From contig JAUNBR010000051.1 of assembly GCA_030527015.1 (NCBI GenBank), positions 1 to 33,361 of the forward strand: a stretch of 33,361 nt of DNA, read 5' to 3'. The DNA is from Planctomycetia bacterium (lineage in GTDB: Bacteria > Planctomycetota > Planctomycetia > Pirellulales > Thermoguttaceae). Of this stretch, positions 16,773 to 23,161 are shown piece after piece; position 1 is the stretch's first letter; the number at the start of each line of letters is the position of its first letter. A model generated the notes under the pieces. That model was not told the DNA's origin, did no database searches, and saw nothing but the letters and a program-made list of their open reading frames with translations. Made by a program: the position numbers and the translations under genes.

Positions 16773-16913
16773 TATACCCGATGCACGATAATTTTCACTT
16801 CTCATCCTTTTACCGACAGACAGGCTGATACTCAGTTTCCCTGAAAGCAGCTGACTGACCCGAAATCTCTGGTTTTATGACCGCAAAAAACTTAAATTAA
16901 AAAACCGGATATA
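16773..16913 (+). repeat. Dispersed palindromic element, copy 13 (degenerate)
   Basis: Clear left terminus (TATACCCGATGCACGATAA) but a strongly drifted interior containing ACCGACAGACAGGC, related to the long-subfamily insert. It begins 29 bases after the preceding stop. Confidence 0.55.
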
Positions 16914-16975
16914 TTTAAGGTATTTAAATTTTTGTTTATGAACGATAAAACCAGGGGATTCGGTACAAAATGCTT

Positions 16976-17187
16976 TATACCCGACACGATAAATTTCCGT
17001 CACCACGGCATTTTATACTCGATGCACGATAAATTTTCGCTTTCTCGGTATTTTTGCTCGCTAAAATGCCTGCTTTCAGATCCACTTAAAACGGAAATTT
17101 ACGGGCGAAGCAGTATTCGGCTAAAAATTGTCCGTGTACAGTCCATGCGAGACGGAAATTTAAATTGAAGCAGTGTAAAGCAGTATA
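16976..17187 (+). repeat. Dispersed palindromic element, copy 14, interrupted by copy 15
   Basis: The left part (16976-17015: TATACCCGACACGATAAA to CACGGCATTTTA) and right part (17116-17187: TTCGGCTAAAAATTG to AAGCAGTATA) are the two halves of one copy, split in its core hairpin by a second copy. Joining them restores GGCATTTTATTCGGCTAAAA, which aligns with the normal core. Confidence 0.8.
17016..17115 (+). mobile_element. Copy 15 inserted within copy 14
   Basis: A 100-bp full copy (TACTCGATGCACGATAAA ... GGGCGAAGCAGTA) sitting inside the core of another copy. TA is present at both junctions (17014-17015 and 17114-17115), which fits insertion at a TA target with TA duplication. It has no coding capacity, so movement would need a transposase from elsewhere. 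Confidence 0.75.
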
Positions 17188-17262
17188 AAACCGGCTGTCT
17201 TTCATAAATTGATAATAACACAAAAATAAAAATTAAATTTATAAAAAAGTAAGGTTAAAATT

Positions 17263-17592
17263 ATGTTTGTAGCATGTGTTCATGTGGAAGTGATTCCGCA
17301 TCACCGGGACGATTTTATTGCGGCGACTCTGGAAAATGCCAGAAATACAGTACGAGAACCAGGAAATCTTCGTTTCGACATGATTCAGAATCTTGATGAT
17401 CCGAATAAATTTATGCTTTATGAAGTTTATCGGGACGAGGAAGGAATGGCGGCTCACAAAAAAACAGCACATTATCTCACCTGGCGTGACCAAGTCGCGT
17501 TATGGTTTACCAAAGCTCGGGAACGCAGTGACTATTTTTCTCTGTTTCCTGAAACACCAGAACAGTGGGCAACAAATCTCGATGAAAAATAA
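17263..17592 (+). CDS. Antibiotic-biosynthesis-monooxygenase (ABM) domain protein, LsrG/YgiN-like
   Basis: A 109-residue single-domain protein with a dimeric alpha/beta-barrel ferredoxin-like fold predicted from FVACVHVEVIPHHRDDFIAAT, EPGNLRFDMIQNLDDPNKFMLYEVYRDEEGMAAHKKTAHY and the conserved LF/LP tail. The EPGNLRFD block and the HKKTAHY segment are close to LsrG (autoinducer-2-phosphate processing) and to YgiN-type quinol monooxygenases. Its substrate cannot be told from sequence, and no lsr genes are in view. AAGG lies 8 bases before the ATG. It is flanked by gaps full of repeats and is probably transcribed alone. Confidence 0.85.
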   Translation: MFVACVHVEVIPHHRDDFIAATLENARNTVREPGNLRFDMIQNLDDPNKFMLYEVYRDEEGMAAHKKTAHYLTWRDQVALWFTKARERSDYFSLFPETPEQWATNLDEK

Positions 17593-17634
17593 TTCTGTTA
17601 TATTCTGAACAGAGACGATTTTCTGTAAAGTTTT

Positions 17635-17742
17635 TATGCCCGATGTACTTATAAATTTCCACTTCCCATGCATTTTTACTTCCGCTAAAAAGCATGTTTT
17701 AAAAGCCGTGCAAAACGGAAATTTAAAGAAAAATCAGATATA
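17635..17742 (+). repeat. Dispersed palindromic element, copy 16
   Basis: Plus-oriented with GCCGTGCAAAACGGAAATTT arm and a drifted core (ATGCATTTTTACTTCC...AAAAAGCATG). Its right end runs directly into the next copy. Confidence 0.78.
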
Positions 17743-17884
17743 TCCAGTGTACTATAAAATTCCGCCTTCTCTGCCCGCCGACAGGTGGCATTTTTTGCTT
17801 TTCCTGTGGCGGCACGTGAATCTGGATAAAATATATCGGCAGCCGGAGTCACGCAAAATTTCAATTTAAATAGAACATAACAGT
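17739..17884 (+). repeat. Dispersed palindromic element, copy 17 (long subfamily, degenerate)
   Basis: Left end TATATCCAGTGTACTATAAA; the core contains CTGCCCGCCGACAGGTGG. The right half is drifted and longer than usual. It shares its first TATA with the end of the preceding copy. Confidence 0.6.
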
Positions 17885-17895
17885 TTTTGTATATA

Positions 17896-17901
17896 TATAA
17901 T
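17896..17901 (+). promoter_or_regulatory. -10 box immediately before comM (possible leaderless start)
   Basis: A perfect TATAAT ends 8 bases before the comM ATG, so transcription would begin at or within about two bases of the start codon. No ribosome-binding site is visible. The -35 position reads GAACAT, a poor match. Confidence 0.45.
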
Positions 17902-17909
17902 CATATAAA

Positions 17910-19514
17910 ATGCTCGTAAAACTTCAAACATTTACTCTTTTAGGTATAAATGCCATTCCGATCGAAGTGGAAGTGGATATTTCTCCAGGAGAATTTAATA
18001 TTACCCTGGTCGGTTTACCAGCTCCCGTGGTAAAGGAAAGTATTCAGCGCGTAAATCGTGCACTGGAAAATTCCGGATTTCCCCCGCCTGGAAATCGGAT
18101 TTTAATTAACCTGGCACCCGCTGAGCTGCATAAACAGGCTGCGTCTTTTGACCTTCCTTTCGCCATGGGATTTCTTGCATGTACTGGGAGGAATCGTCTG
18201 GAAAAACTCTCTGAATATGCGATCGTCGGGGAATTAGCCCTGGACGGCACCTTACGCCCTATTCGTGGTGCGCTGTCCATGGCGATCGAGTGTGCTAAAA
18301 TTTCACGGAGCAGAAAAAAACCTTTAGGCCTAATCTTACCCGCAGAAAACGCTCCTGAAGCGGCGGTGGTGGAAGAAATAGACGTAATCCCTGTTCATTC
18401 TCTGGCGCAGACGCTGGCTTTTTTACTTGGGGATTTAGAAATAGATCCGGCACCTTCTCAGATCGACGAAATTTACGCAAAATTTTCCCAGTATAATTCT
18501 GATTTTTCTGATGTTCGTGGGCAAGAATTAGCGAAACGTGCTTTGACGATCGCCGCAGCAGGTGCGCATAATATTTTAATGATAGGCCCCCCTGGTTCCG
18601 GGAAAACCATGCTCGCAAAACGCCTTCCCACGGTTCTGCCGTCATTTTTGACGCATGAATCTGTGGAGACGACACGAATTTACAGCTCGCTGGGAATGAT
18701 AAATTCAGAACATCCTCTGATGGTAACACGTCCTTTTCGCTCTCCACACCACACGATTAGTGACGCAGGAATGGTCGGCGGCGGCGTCACCCCCACGCCT
18801 GGTGAGATTTCTCTGGCGCATAATGGCGTTTTATTTTTGGATGAACTTCCAGAATTTTCACGACGGACTCTCGAAGTACTGCGACAGCCGCTGGAAGATC
18901 GTCAAATTACGATTTCTCGTGCACTGGCGTCCTCCACTTTCCCCTGTGATTTCATGCTCGTGGCCGCGATGAACCCATGTCCATGTGGATACCGGGGGGA
19001 TCCTCGGCGCCAGTGTTCTTGTTCCGTGCCGATGATTGAACGTTATATGTCTAAAATTAGTGGTCCATTATTGGACCGAATCGATATTCATATCGAAGTT
19101 CCTGCCGTGCCTTTCGAAGAACTTTCAGGGATGCATACGGGCACCTCCAGTGATGAAATACGCCGGCAGGTGGTCGCGGCAAGAAAAATTCAGGCACAGC
19201 GTTTTCAGCAGGACATGCCACAAAAAGAAACGGAAGATGATTTGACAGACGTAACTTACGGCGCGCCCTCTGCTCATTTTTATAATGCGCAGATGACGTC
19301 CAGAAAAATTCGCAAGCACTGTCAGCTGGACGCCCAAGGAATTAAACTTTTACGTGCCGCGATGAATGATTTTGGCCTTTCCGCACGCGCTCACGATAAA
19401 GTTTTACGTATCGCCCGGACGATCGCCGATCTGGAAAATTCACCTAAAATTTTAGTGCCCCATCTGACGGAAGCTATAAATTATAGAATTCTTGATCGTT
19501 CGTTATGGATATAA
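17910..19514 (+). CDS. comM: YifB/ComM family Mg-chelatase-like AAA+ ATPase
   Basis: A 534-residue protein. The N-terminal ChlI-type domain (1-170) has GLPAPVVKESIQRVNRAL and PFAMGFLACTG. The AAA+ core carries Walker A GPPGSGKT (226-233), RPFRSPHHTISDAGMVGGG (274-292), Walker B VLFLDELPEF (307-316) and the cysteine motif CPCG...CSCS (357-371), a likely metal site. The C-terminal SARAHDKVLRIARTIADLE is typical. ComM is a hexameric helicase that promotes branch migration during natural transformation in characterised bacteria; many non-competent bacteria also carry it. No competence genes are adjacent. There is no ribosome-binding site before the ATG. Confidence 0.92.
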   Translation: MLVKLQTFTLLGINAIPIEVEVDISPGEFNITLVGLPAPVVKESIQRVNRALENSGFPPPGNRILINLAPAELHKQAASFDLPFAMGFLACTGRNRLEKLSEYAIVGELALDGTLRPIRGALSMAIECAKISRSRKKPLGLILPAENAPEAAVVEEIDVIPVHSLAQTLAFLLGDLEIDPAPSQIDEIYAKFSQYNSDFSDVRGQELAKRALTIAAAGAHNILMIGPPGSGKTMLAKRLPTVLPSFLTHESVETTRIYSSLGMINSEHPLMVTRPFRSPHHTISDAGMVGGGVTPTPGEISLAHNGVLFLDELPEFSRRTLEVLRQPLEDRQITISRALASSTFPCDFMLVAAMNPCPCGYRGDPRRQCSCSVPMIERYMSKISGPLLDRIDIHIEVPAVPFEELSGMHTGTSSDEIRRQVVAARKIQAQRFQQDMPQKETEDDLTDVTYGAPSAHFYNAQMTSRKIRKHCQLDAQGIKLLRAAMNDFGLSARAHDKVLRIARTIADLENSPKILVPHLTEAINYRILDRSLWI

Positions 19515-19535
19515 TCCGTGTGCAAAATTTTAGTT

Positions 19536-19642
19536 TATACCCGATACACGATAAATTTCTGCTTCCCAAGCATTTTTGCTTCGCTGAAAATGCCTGGTTC
19601 AGAACCGCACAAAACGGAAATTTAAAAAAGAGAATCCGTATA
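19536..19642 (+). repeat. Dispersed palindromic element, copy 18
   Basis: Near-consensus copy (TATACCCGATACACGATAAA ... AAAACGGAAATTTAAA ... CCGTATA) starting 22 bases after the comM stop. Confidence 0.87.
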
Positions 19643-19755
19643 AATGTTATTTTTTGTGATGATTTATGAAGCACCATACAAAATGAAATTCACACAAAAA
19701 TAATATGAACTTTCAGATGTTCTTATACGTAATATTATTAATATTTTTATAAGTT

Positions 19756-19852
19756 TTATTTTAAATTTTTCCGTTTTGTGCTGAGCTGAACACCGGTGTT
19801 TTATGCGTCACAAAAATCTGTTTAAGTGGAAATTTATAGTGAATTGGATATA
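19756..19852 (-). repeat. Dispersed palindromic element, copy 19
   Basis: Minus-oriented, drifted core (CACCGGTGTTTTATGC). The right terminus TTTATAGTGAATTGGATATA shares TATA with the next copy, so the two lie head to head. Confidence 0.65.
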
Positions 19853-19994
19853 TAAACCCGATGCATTATGAATTTTCGTTTCCCCTGTCGGCCGACAGGC
19901 AGGCCGGTATTTTTGCCTTCCTGCCAGTGCAGATTTCGCTAAAATGCTGCTTTAAGAACCGCACAAAACGTGAATTTAAAGTGGAAACAGTATA
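19851..19994 (+). repeat. Dispersed palindromic element, copy 20 (long subfamily)
   Basis: 144 bp. Left end TATAAACCCGATGCATTATG. The extra core segment contains the perfect palindrome CTGTCGGCCGACAG followed by GCAGGCCGG. The right end GTGGAAACAGTATA is intact. Confidence 0.8.
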
Positions 19995-20065
19995 AAAAAT
20001 GTATTTTACAAAAATTGCCAGGATGAGAAAAAGCTAAAAAATCTAATAATTTTGGGTACCTATTC

Positions 20066-20095
20066 TTGACATTTTTTATTTTTTCCATTTATAAT
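20066..20095 (+). promoter_or_regulatory. Consensus sigma-70 promoter without an assigned gene
   Basis: TTGACA at 20066-20071 and TATAAT at 20090-20095, 18-base spacer. It would produce a leader of about 105 bases before the 33-codon frame at 20209 and could also read on to the DUF1559 gene at 20619. Confidence 0.78.
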
Positions 20096-20146
20096 AAAGT
20101 GATCTTACGGATTCCTTTCATTTTTTGTGTCTGATAAGATTATTTG

Positions 20147-20205
20147 CCTCCATGTATTTTTGCTTCAGAAAATCCAAAAACTGAAAATAATCATTTTTTG
20201 GAGGA
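20147..20205 (+). promoter_or_regulatory. Leader RNA able to hide a ribosome-binding site
   Basis: CCTCCA (20147-20152) is the exact complement of TGGAGG (20199-20204), which contains the ribosome-binding site. CCAAAAA (20174-20180) can instead pair with TTTTTGG (20195-20201), overlapping the same bases. A third hairpin, TTCAG/CTGAA (20164-20185), lies between. The overlapping pairings could form a translational switch. The pairings are real; the function is inferred. Confidence 0.4.
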
Positions 20206-20208
20206 AGT

Positions 20209-20310
20209 ATGCCCCAAAATATTCCCGTCCGATTTTTTATGTCCGGGAGGTTCGGGTGGCGTGGGAGGATATACTGTTCCACTTTAATTTCCGTTTTGTG
20301 CGGTTCTTAA
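20209..20310 (+). CDS. Candidate 33-residue protein, 3' end inside a repeat element
   Basis: ATG 20209 is preceded by GGAGGA with a 3-base gap, the strongest ribosome-binding site in the window, and by the promoter at 20066. The product begins MPQNIPVRFF and is rich in Arg and Gly (MSGRFGWRGR). From codon 21 the frame runs into the minus-oriented element at 20270 and stops within it (20308-20310). An originally longer gene may have been cut by that insertion, or the frame may be a leader peptide for the DUF1559 gene. No family is recognised. Confidence 0.4.
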   Translation: MPQNIPVRFFMSGRFGWRGRIYCSTLISVLCGS

Positions 20311-20365
20311 AGCCGGCATTTTTAGTGAAGCAAAATACCGGGAAAGCGGAAATTTATAGTATATC
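20270..20365 (-). repeat. Dispersed palindromic element, copy 21
   Basis: Minus-oriented near-consensus copy (TATACTGTTCCACTTTAA ... GCGGAAATTTATAG ... CGGGTATA). Its left end supplies the last codons and stop of the 33-codon frame. Confidence 0.87.
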
Positions 20366-20618
20366 GGGTATAAAACCAGTCGTGCATGTTCTTGGCGGTG
20401 GACATCATGTGGGAATTTTGAACGAAAGTGTGAATCCACGGAAAAATTGTTGTGTACTAAAATCACGAATGAAAATGGCGTTCGGTGTGTCGGAAACTGC
20501 AGAAAATGGGAAACTTATCGTGCGTCAAATATCAAAAATATTAAAATAACGGTATCAAAAATACAAAGATTCCTCATACGTTCAGTCACTAAAAATTGGA
20601 AAAGTTACAGGTAAAATA

Positions 20619-21572
20619 ATGAAATCGAGAGGATTTACGCTTATTGAACTTCTTGTAGTTATCGCGATCATCGGCATTATCGTCGGTCTGATGTTACCGG
20701 CGATCGGTGCGGCACGTGAATCGGGAAGACGCTTAAAATGTTCAAATAATATGAAACAAATTGGGCTGGGACTGAATGGTTACCTCACTCTCTTCCAAAA
20801 ATTTCCCATGGCGACTCCATATACGAATACCAGTCCGTATAATCGGCCGGGGCCAACTTGGGTGGCCGCTATTTTACCGTACATGGAGCAGGAAGGGCTT
20901 TATCGAAAATTTGATTTTGACCTCTGTCTAAATCATGCAGATAACAAAGAAGCGGTAACGACGGTCGTTCCCATACTGGTCTGTCCGAGTGACCCGGACT
21001 GTGATAATCCAATTGTTACCCTGCGGACGAACTGGTCAAACTCTAATCCTACTGAATCGCTCGGTTTATGGTATGCTGGCTCCATAGGGCCGACGCATAT
21101 GGACAGTATGCCGTTTTGCCCTGAAAAAAATCCCAGTTACTGTAATCAGGGAAATAATTTCGGTTCATTAAAACCTGTCGATAATTCTGTTGGTGCTTTC
21201 GGAAGATACCCTTCAGGAAAAAAGCCACGTGATTTTAAGGATGGCCTTTCCCATACTATTTTTGTTGGGGAAACGATTCCTGCTGACTGTGCATATTCCT
21301 GTGCATACTGCATTAATTTTCCTCTTTCTGGTACAGGAATTCCAATTAATCTGCGCGAAACCATGTTAAACAGTACAGAAGTTGCGCCATATTATCGTGC
21401 CTGTGGTTTTAAAAGTTATCACACCGGTGGCATAAATATCCTTATGGGAGATGGAAGCATTCATTATATCGCGGATTCTATCGATTATATTATTTTTAAT
21501 GCCCTGGGAACTCGATCGGATCGTGGACGTTACACTCCGAATAATGAGGTATATACCAGTGATAATATATAA
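20619..21572 (+). CDS. DUF1559 protein with type IV prepilin-type N-terminus
   Basis: A 317-residue protein. The N-terminus RGFTLIELLVVIAIIGIIVGLMLPAI is a prepilin/pseudopilin signal: cleavage after Gly5, methylation of Phe6, conserved Glu10 and a hydrophobic helix. The AARESGRRLKCSNNMKQIGLGL block and the C-terminal HTGGINILMGDGSIHYI (about 269-285) define the DUF1559 (SBP_bac_10) family, which is greatly expanded in Planctomycetes. The role is unknown; a pseudopilin-like surface or periplasmic position is likely. Twelve cysteines in the mature part, several in pairs, suggest disulphides. ACAGG lies 7 bases before the ATG. A lipoprotein gene follows, a common pairing. Confidence 0.93.
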   Translation: MKSRGFTLIELLVVIAIIGIIVGLMLPAIGAARESGRRLKCSNNMKQIGLGLNGYLTLFQKFPMATPYTNTSPYNRPGPTWVAAILPYMEQEGLYRKFDFDLCLNHADNKEAVTTVVPILVCPSDPDCDNPIVTLRTNWSNSNPTESLGLWYAGSIGPTHMDSMPFCPEKNPSYCNQGNNFGSLKPVDNSVGAFGRYPSGKKPRDFKDGLSHTIFVGETIPADCAYSCAYCINFPLSGTGIPINLRETMLNSTEVAPYYRACGFKSYHTGGINILMGDGSIHYIADSIDYIIFNALGTRSDRGRYTPNNEVYTSDNI

Positions 21573-21921
21573 AATATAACACACAGGTTTTTTACCCGGT
21601 GCATTATAAAATTCTGCTTCCCCGGCATTTTTGCTTCACTGAAAATGCCGGCTTTCAGAGCCGCACAAAACGGAAATTTAAAATGGAACTAGTATATTTT
21701 AATTTTCCATTTTGTGTAACGATAAATTGAAAGTCTGTATTTCTGCCAGGCCGCAGGAGGCAGGGAAGTAAAATTCAGGGAAAAGAAAATCGCACTGGTA
21801 TCAGGTTTTAACATCATTTCGCATTTTTTGAACACGGATTTTAAATTTATATTCCGTATAATTTTTTGGTTTTAATGTTTACTTTTGGCTAAAACTTAAC
21901 TTTTTCAAAATTAGGACAAAA
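21573..21921. other. Gap between DUF1559 gene and lipoprotein
   Basis: 349 bases with one near-consensus dispersed element (21591-21696). An AT-rich stretch then includes a TATAAT at 21857-21862 whose best upstream -35-like TTGAAC (21828) is too far away (23 bases). Confidence 0.6.
21591..21696 (+). repeat. Dispersed palindromic element, copy 22
   Basis: Near-consensus; core GCATTTTTGCTTCACTGAAA, arm GCACAAAACGGAAATTTAAA, end CTAGTATA. It begins 19 bases after the DUF1559 stop. Confidence 0.88.
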
Positions 21922-22350
21922 ATGTTTCCCTCAAAAAATATTACGATTTTTGCGCTTTTATTCTCCACGTTTCTTTTTTTACCCGGGTGCGGCGGTGACA
22001 GGCCGAAAACGGTTAAGGTATCCGGAAAAATTGAATTTAAAGGATTTAACATTCCCGATAAAGGAGGATTTCTTTATTTTGCCCCAGTAAACAGCGGAAT
22101 GAAACGTCCGACTGCGTCTCCTTTTGATAAAAATGGTAATTTTCAGGTTTCCACATACGAAAAAAATGATGGCCTTATTCCCGGTGTCTATAAAATTACA
22201 CTGGAATGTCTGGAACATGAAATTTCAGAGGAAAATCCCATTCCACGAAATTTGTTTCCTGAAAAATATACTTTACCCACAGAAACACCGCTGGAAATTA
22301 CCGTCGTGCCTGGAAAAGAACAATTTTTTAATTTAGTTGTCGAAAAATAA
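21922..22350 (+). CDS. Small lipoprotein, companion of the DUF1559 gene
   Basis: A 142-residue protein with a lipoprotein signal: hydrophobic ITIFALLFSTFLF and lipobox LPGC with Cys23. The mature part is all-beta in character (KTVKVSGKIEFKGFNIPDKGGFLYFAPV, GNFQVSTYEKNDGLIPGVYKITLEC), like the carboxypeptidase-regulatory or transthyretin-like folds of many planctomycete lipoproteins found beside DUF1559 genes. It should be anchored in a membrane by its lipid. AGGA lies 5 bases before the ATG. A function in presenting or binding the DUF1559 protein is only suggested by position. Confidence 0.82.
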   Translation: MFPSKNITIFALLFSTFLFLPGCGGDRPKTVKVSGKIEFKGFNIPDKGGFLYFAPVNSGMKRPTASPFDKNGNFQVSTYEKNDGLIPGVYKITLECLEHEISEENPIPRNLFPEKYTLPTETPLEITVVPGKEQFFNLVVEK

Positions 22351-22437
22351 CTTTAAAATGTAAAGATTCTTTTAGTATTTATAATCCCGCACATTTTTTG
22401 CTTTATTTTTGAGCAAAAAGTTTAAATTCTGAAGGTA

Positions 22438-22562
22438 TGTGTACTTCATTTACTTTAAATTTCACTTTTTATTGACTCTGAAAATGGATATTTTTACCCC
22501 TGGCTGGTCGTGGGGAATCTAAAATATAAAAAAAGTGGATGATTTATAGTGAATTGAGTATA
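22438..22562 (-). repeat. Dispersed palindromic element, copy 23 (degenerate)
   Basis: Minus-oriented; ends TTTATAGTGAATTGAGTATA, interior strongly drifted. Confidence 0.55.
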
Positions 22563-22589
22563 TATCTTCAGATTTTTTTTAATATCTTT

Positions 22590-22689
22590 TGGTTTTACGT
22601 TAAAATTTCATTTTGTGCGGCTCTGAAGGCAGGTATTTCCAGCGAAGCAAAATACCAGGAAAGTGGAAATTTATAGTCTGTCGGGCATA
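22590..22689 (-). repeat. Dispersed palindromic element, copy 24
   Basis: Minus-oriented with GTGCGGCTCTGAAGGCAGG and GCGAAGCAAAATACC core, ending CTGTCGGGCATA. The left terminus is eroded. Confidence 0.8.
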
Positions 22690-22734
22690 AATGTTTATCC
22701 CTCCTTTACTGTAATAAAAAAATCGGTATGATAT

Positions 22735-22832
22735 ATATAATATTACATATAAAATGCACGATAAACATTTTCCGACTTTCCTCGAGGAATGTCTGACGTG
22801 ATGGGGCGTAAATAGAAATTTAAGGCATCCCC
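22735..22832 (+). repeat. Possible decayed copy of the dispersed element
   Basis: ATGCACGATAAACATTTTCCG at the left and AGAAATTTAAGGCA at the right recall the family arms. The core hairpin is not recognisable. Confidence 0.35.
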
Positions 22833-22858
22833 AGTCTGAATGACTTTTTAGAACTATC

Positions 22859-22950
22859 ATACGGGCTTCTGTTTTATGTGGCTCTGAAAGCAGGCATTTT
22901 TAGTAAATCAAAATGCCTGAGAAGTGGTAATTTATAGTGCATCGGATATA
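22859..22950 (-). repeat. Dispersed palindromic element, copy 25
   Basis: Minus-oriented with a perfect CAGGCATTTT/AAAATGCCTG core stem and a GTGCATCGGATATA end. The left terminus is eroded. Confidence 0.82.
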
Positions 22951-23021
22951 AAATATGACGCGAGATAAATTTTGTTTTGCCCTGCTCTGACGACGAGTGG
23001 TTTCTTCGGTAATTGCCCTGT

Positions 23022-23124
23022 TATACTGATTTTGCATTAAATTTTTGTTTCACGCGTCACGGAAGCCAGGTATTTCATGGATTCTGAAAGCCAGAAAATG
23101 CGATTTTACATCGTGTCGAGTATA
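23022..23124 (-). repeat. Dispersed palindromic element, copy 26
   Basis: Minus-oriented, intact TATACTGATT and GTGTCGAGTATA ends but a drifted core. It ends about 20 bases before the uvrA ribosome-binding site. Confidence 0.65.
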
Positions 23125-23161
23125 AAACAAGACTAAATTCAAAAACAGGAAAAGGTCCGAC

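Larger units (their letters stand above)
16745..17262. other. Gap containing a nested pair of dispersed elements
   Basis: 518 bases made up largely of a degenerate long-subfamily copy (16773-16913) and one copy inserted in another (16976-17187). About 75 AT-rich bases remain before the next gene. No gene is seen. Confidence 0.65.
17593..17909. other. Gap of two abutting dispersed elements before comM
   Basis: 317 bases almost entirely occupied by copies at 17635-17742 and 17739-17884, sharing a TATA, then the -10 box of comM. Confidence 0.65.
19515..20618. other. Longest gap: four dispersed elements plus an orphan promoter and leader
   Basis: 1104 bases. Elements lie at 19536-19642, 19756-19852, 19851-19994 and 20270-20365. 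Between the last two is a consensus promoter (20066-20095), a leader with base-pairing potential, and a 33-codon frame with a strong ribosome-binding site (20209-20310). A longer frame, 20127-20549, crosses an element and is not credible. Confidence 0.65.
22351..23161. other. Gap before uvrA packed with dispersed elements
   Basis: 811 bases with four minus-oriented copies (22438-22562, 22590-22689, 22859-22950, 23022-23124) and one badly decayed piece (22735-22832). No gene and no clear promoter for uvrA is seen. Confidence 0.65.

Noticed and set aside
20127..20549. A 140-codon plus-strand frame before the DUF1559 gene
   Set aside because: It crosses the element at 20270-20365 and has no ribosome-binding site. 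The short frame at 20209 with GGAGGA is better supported.
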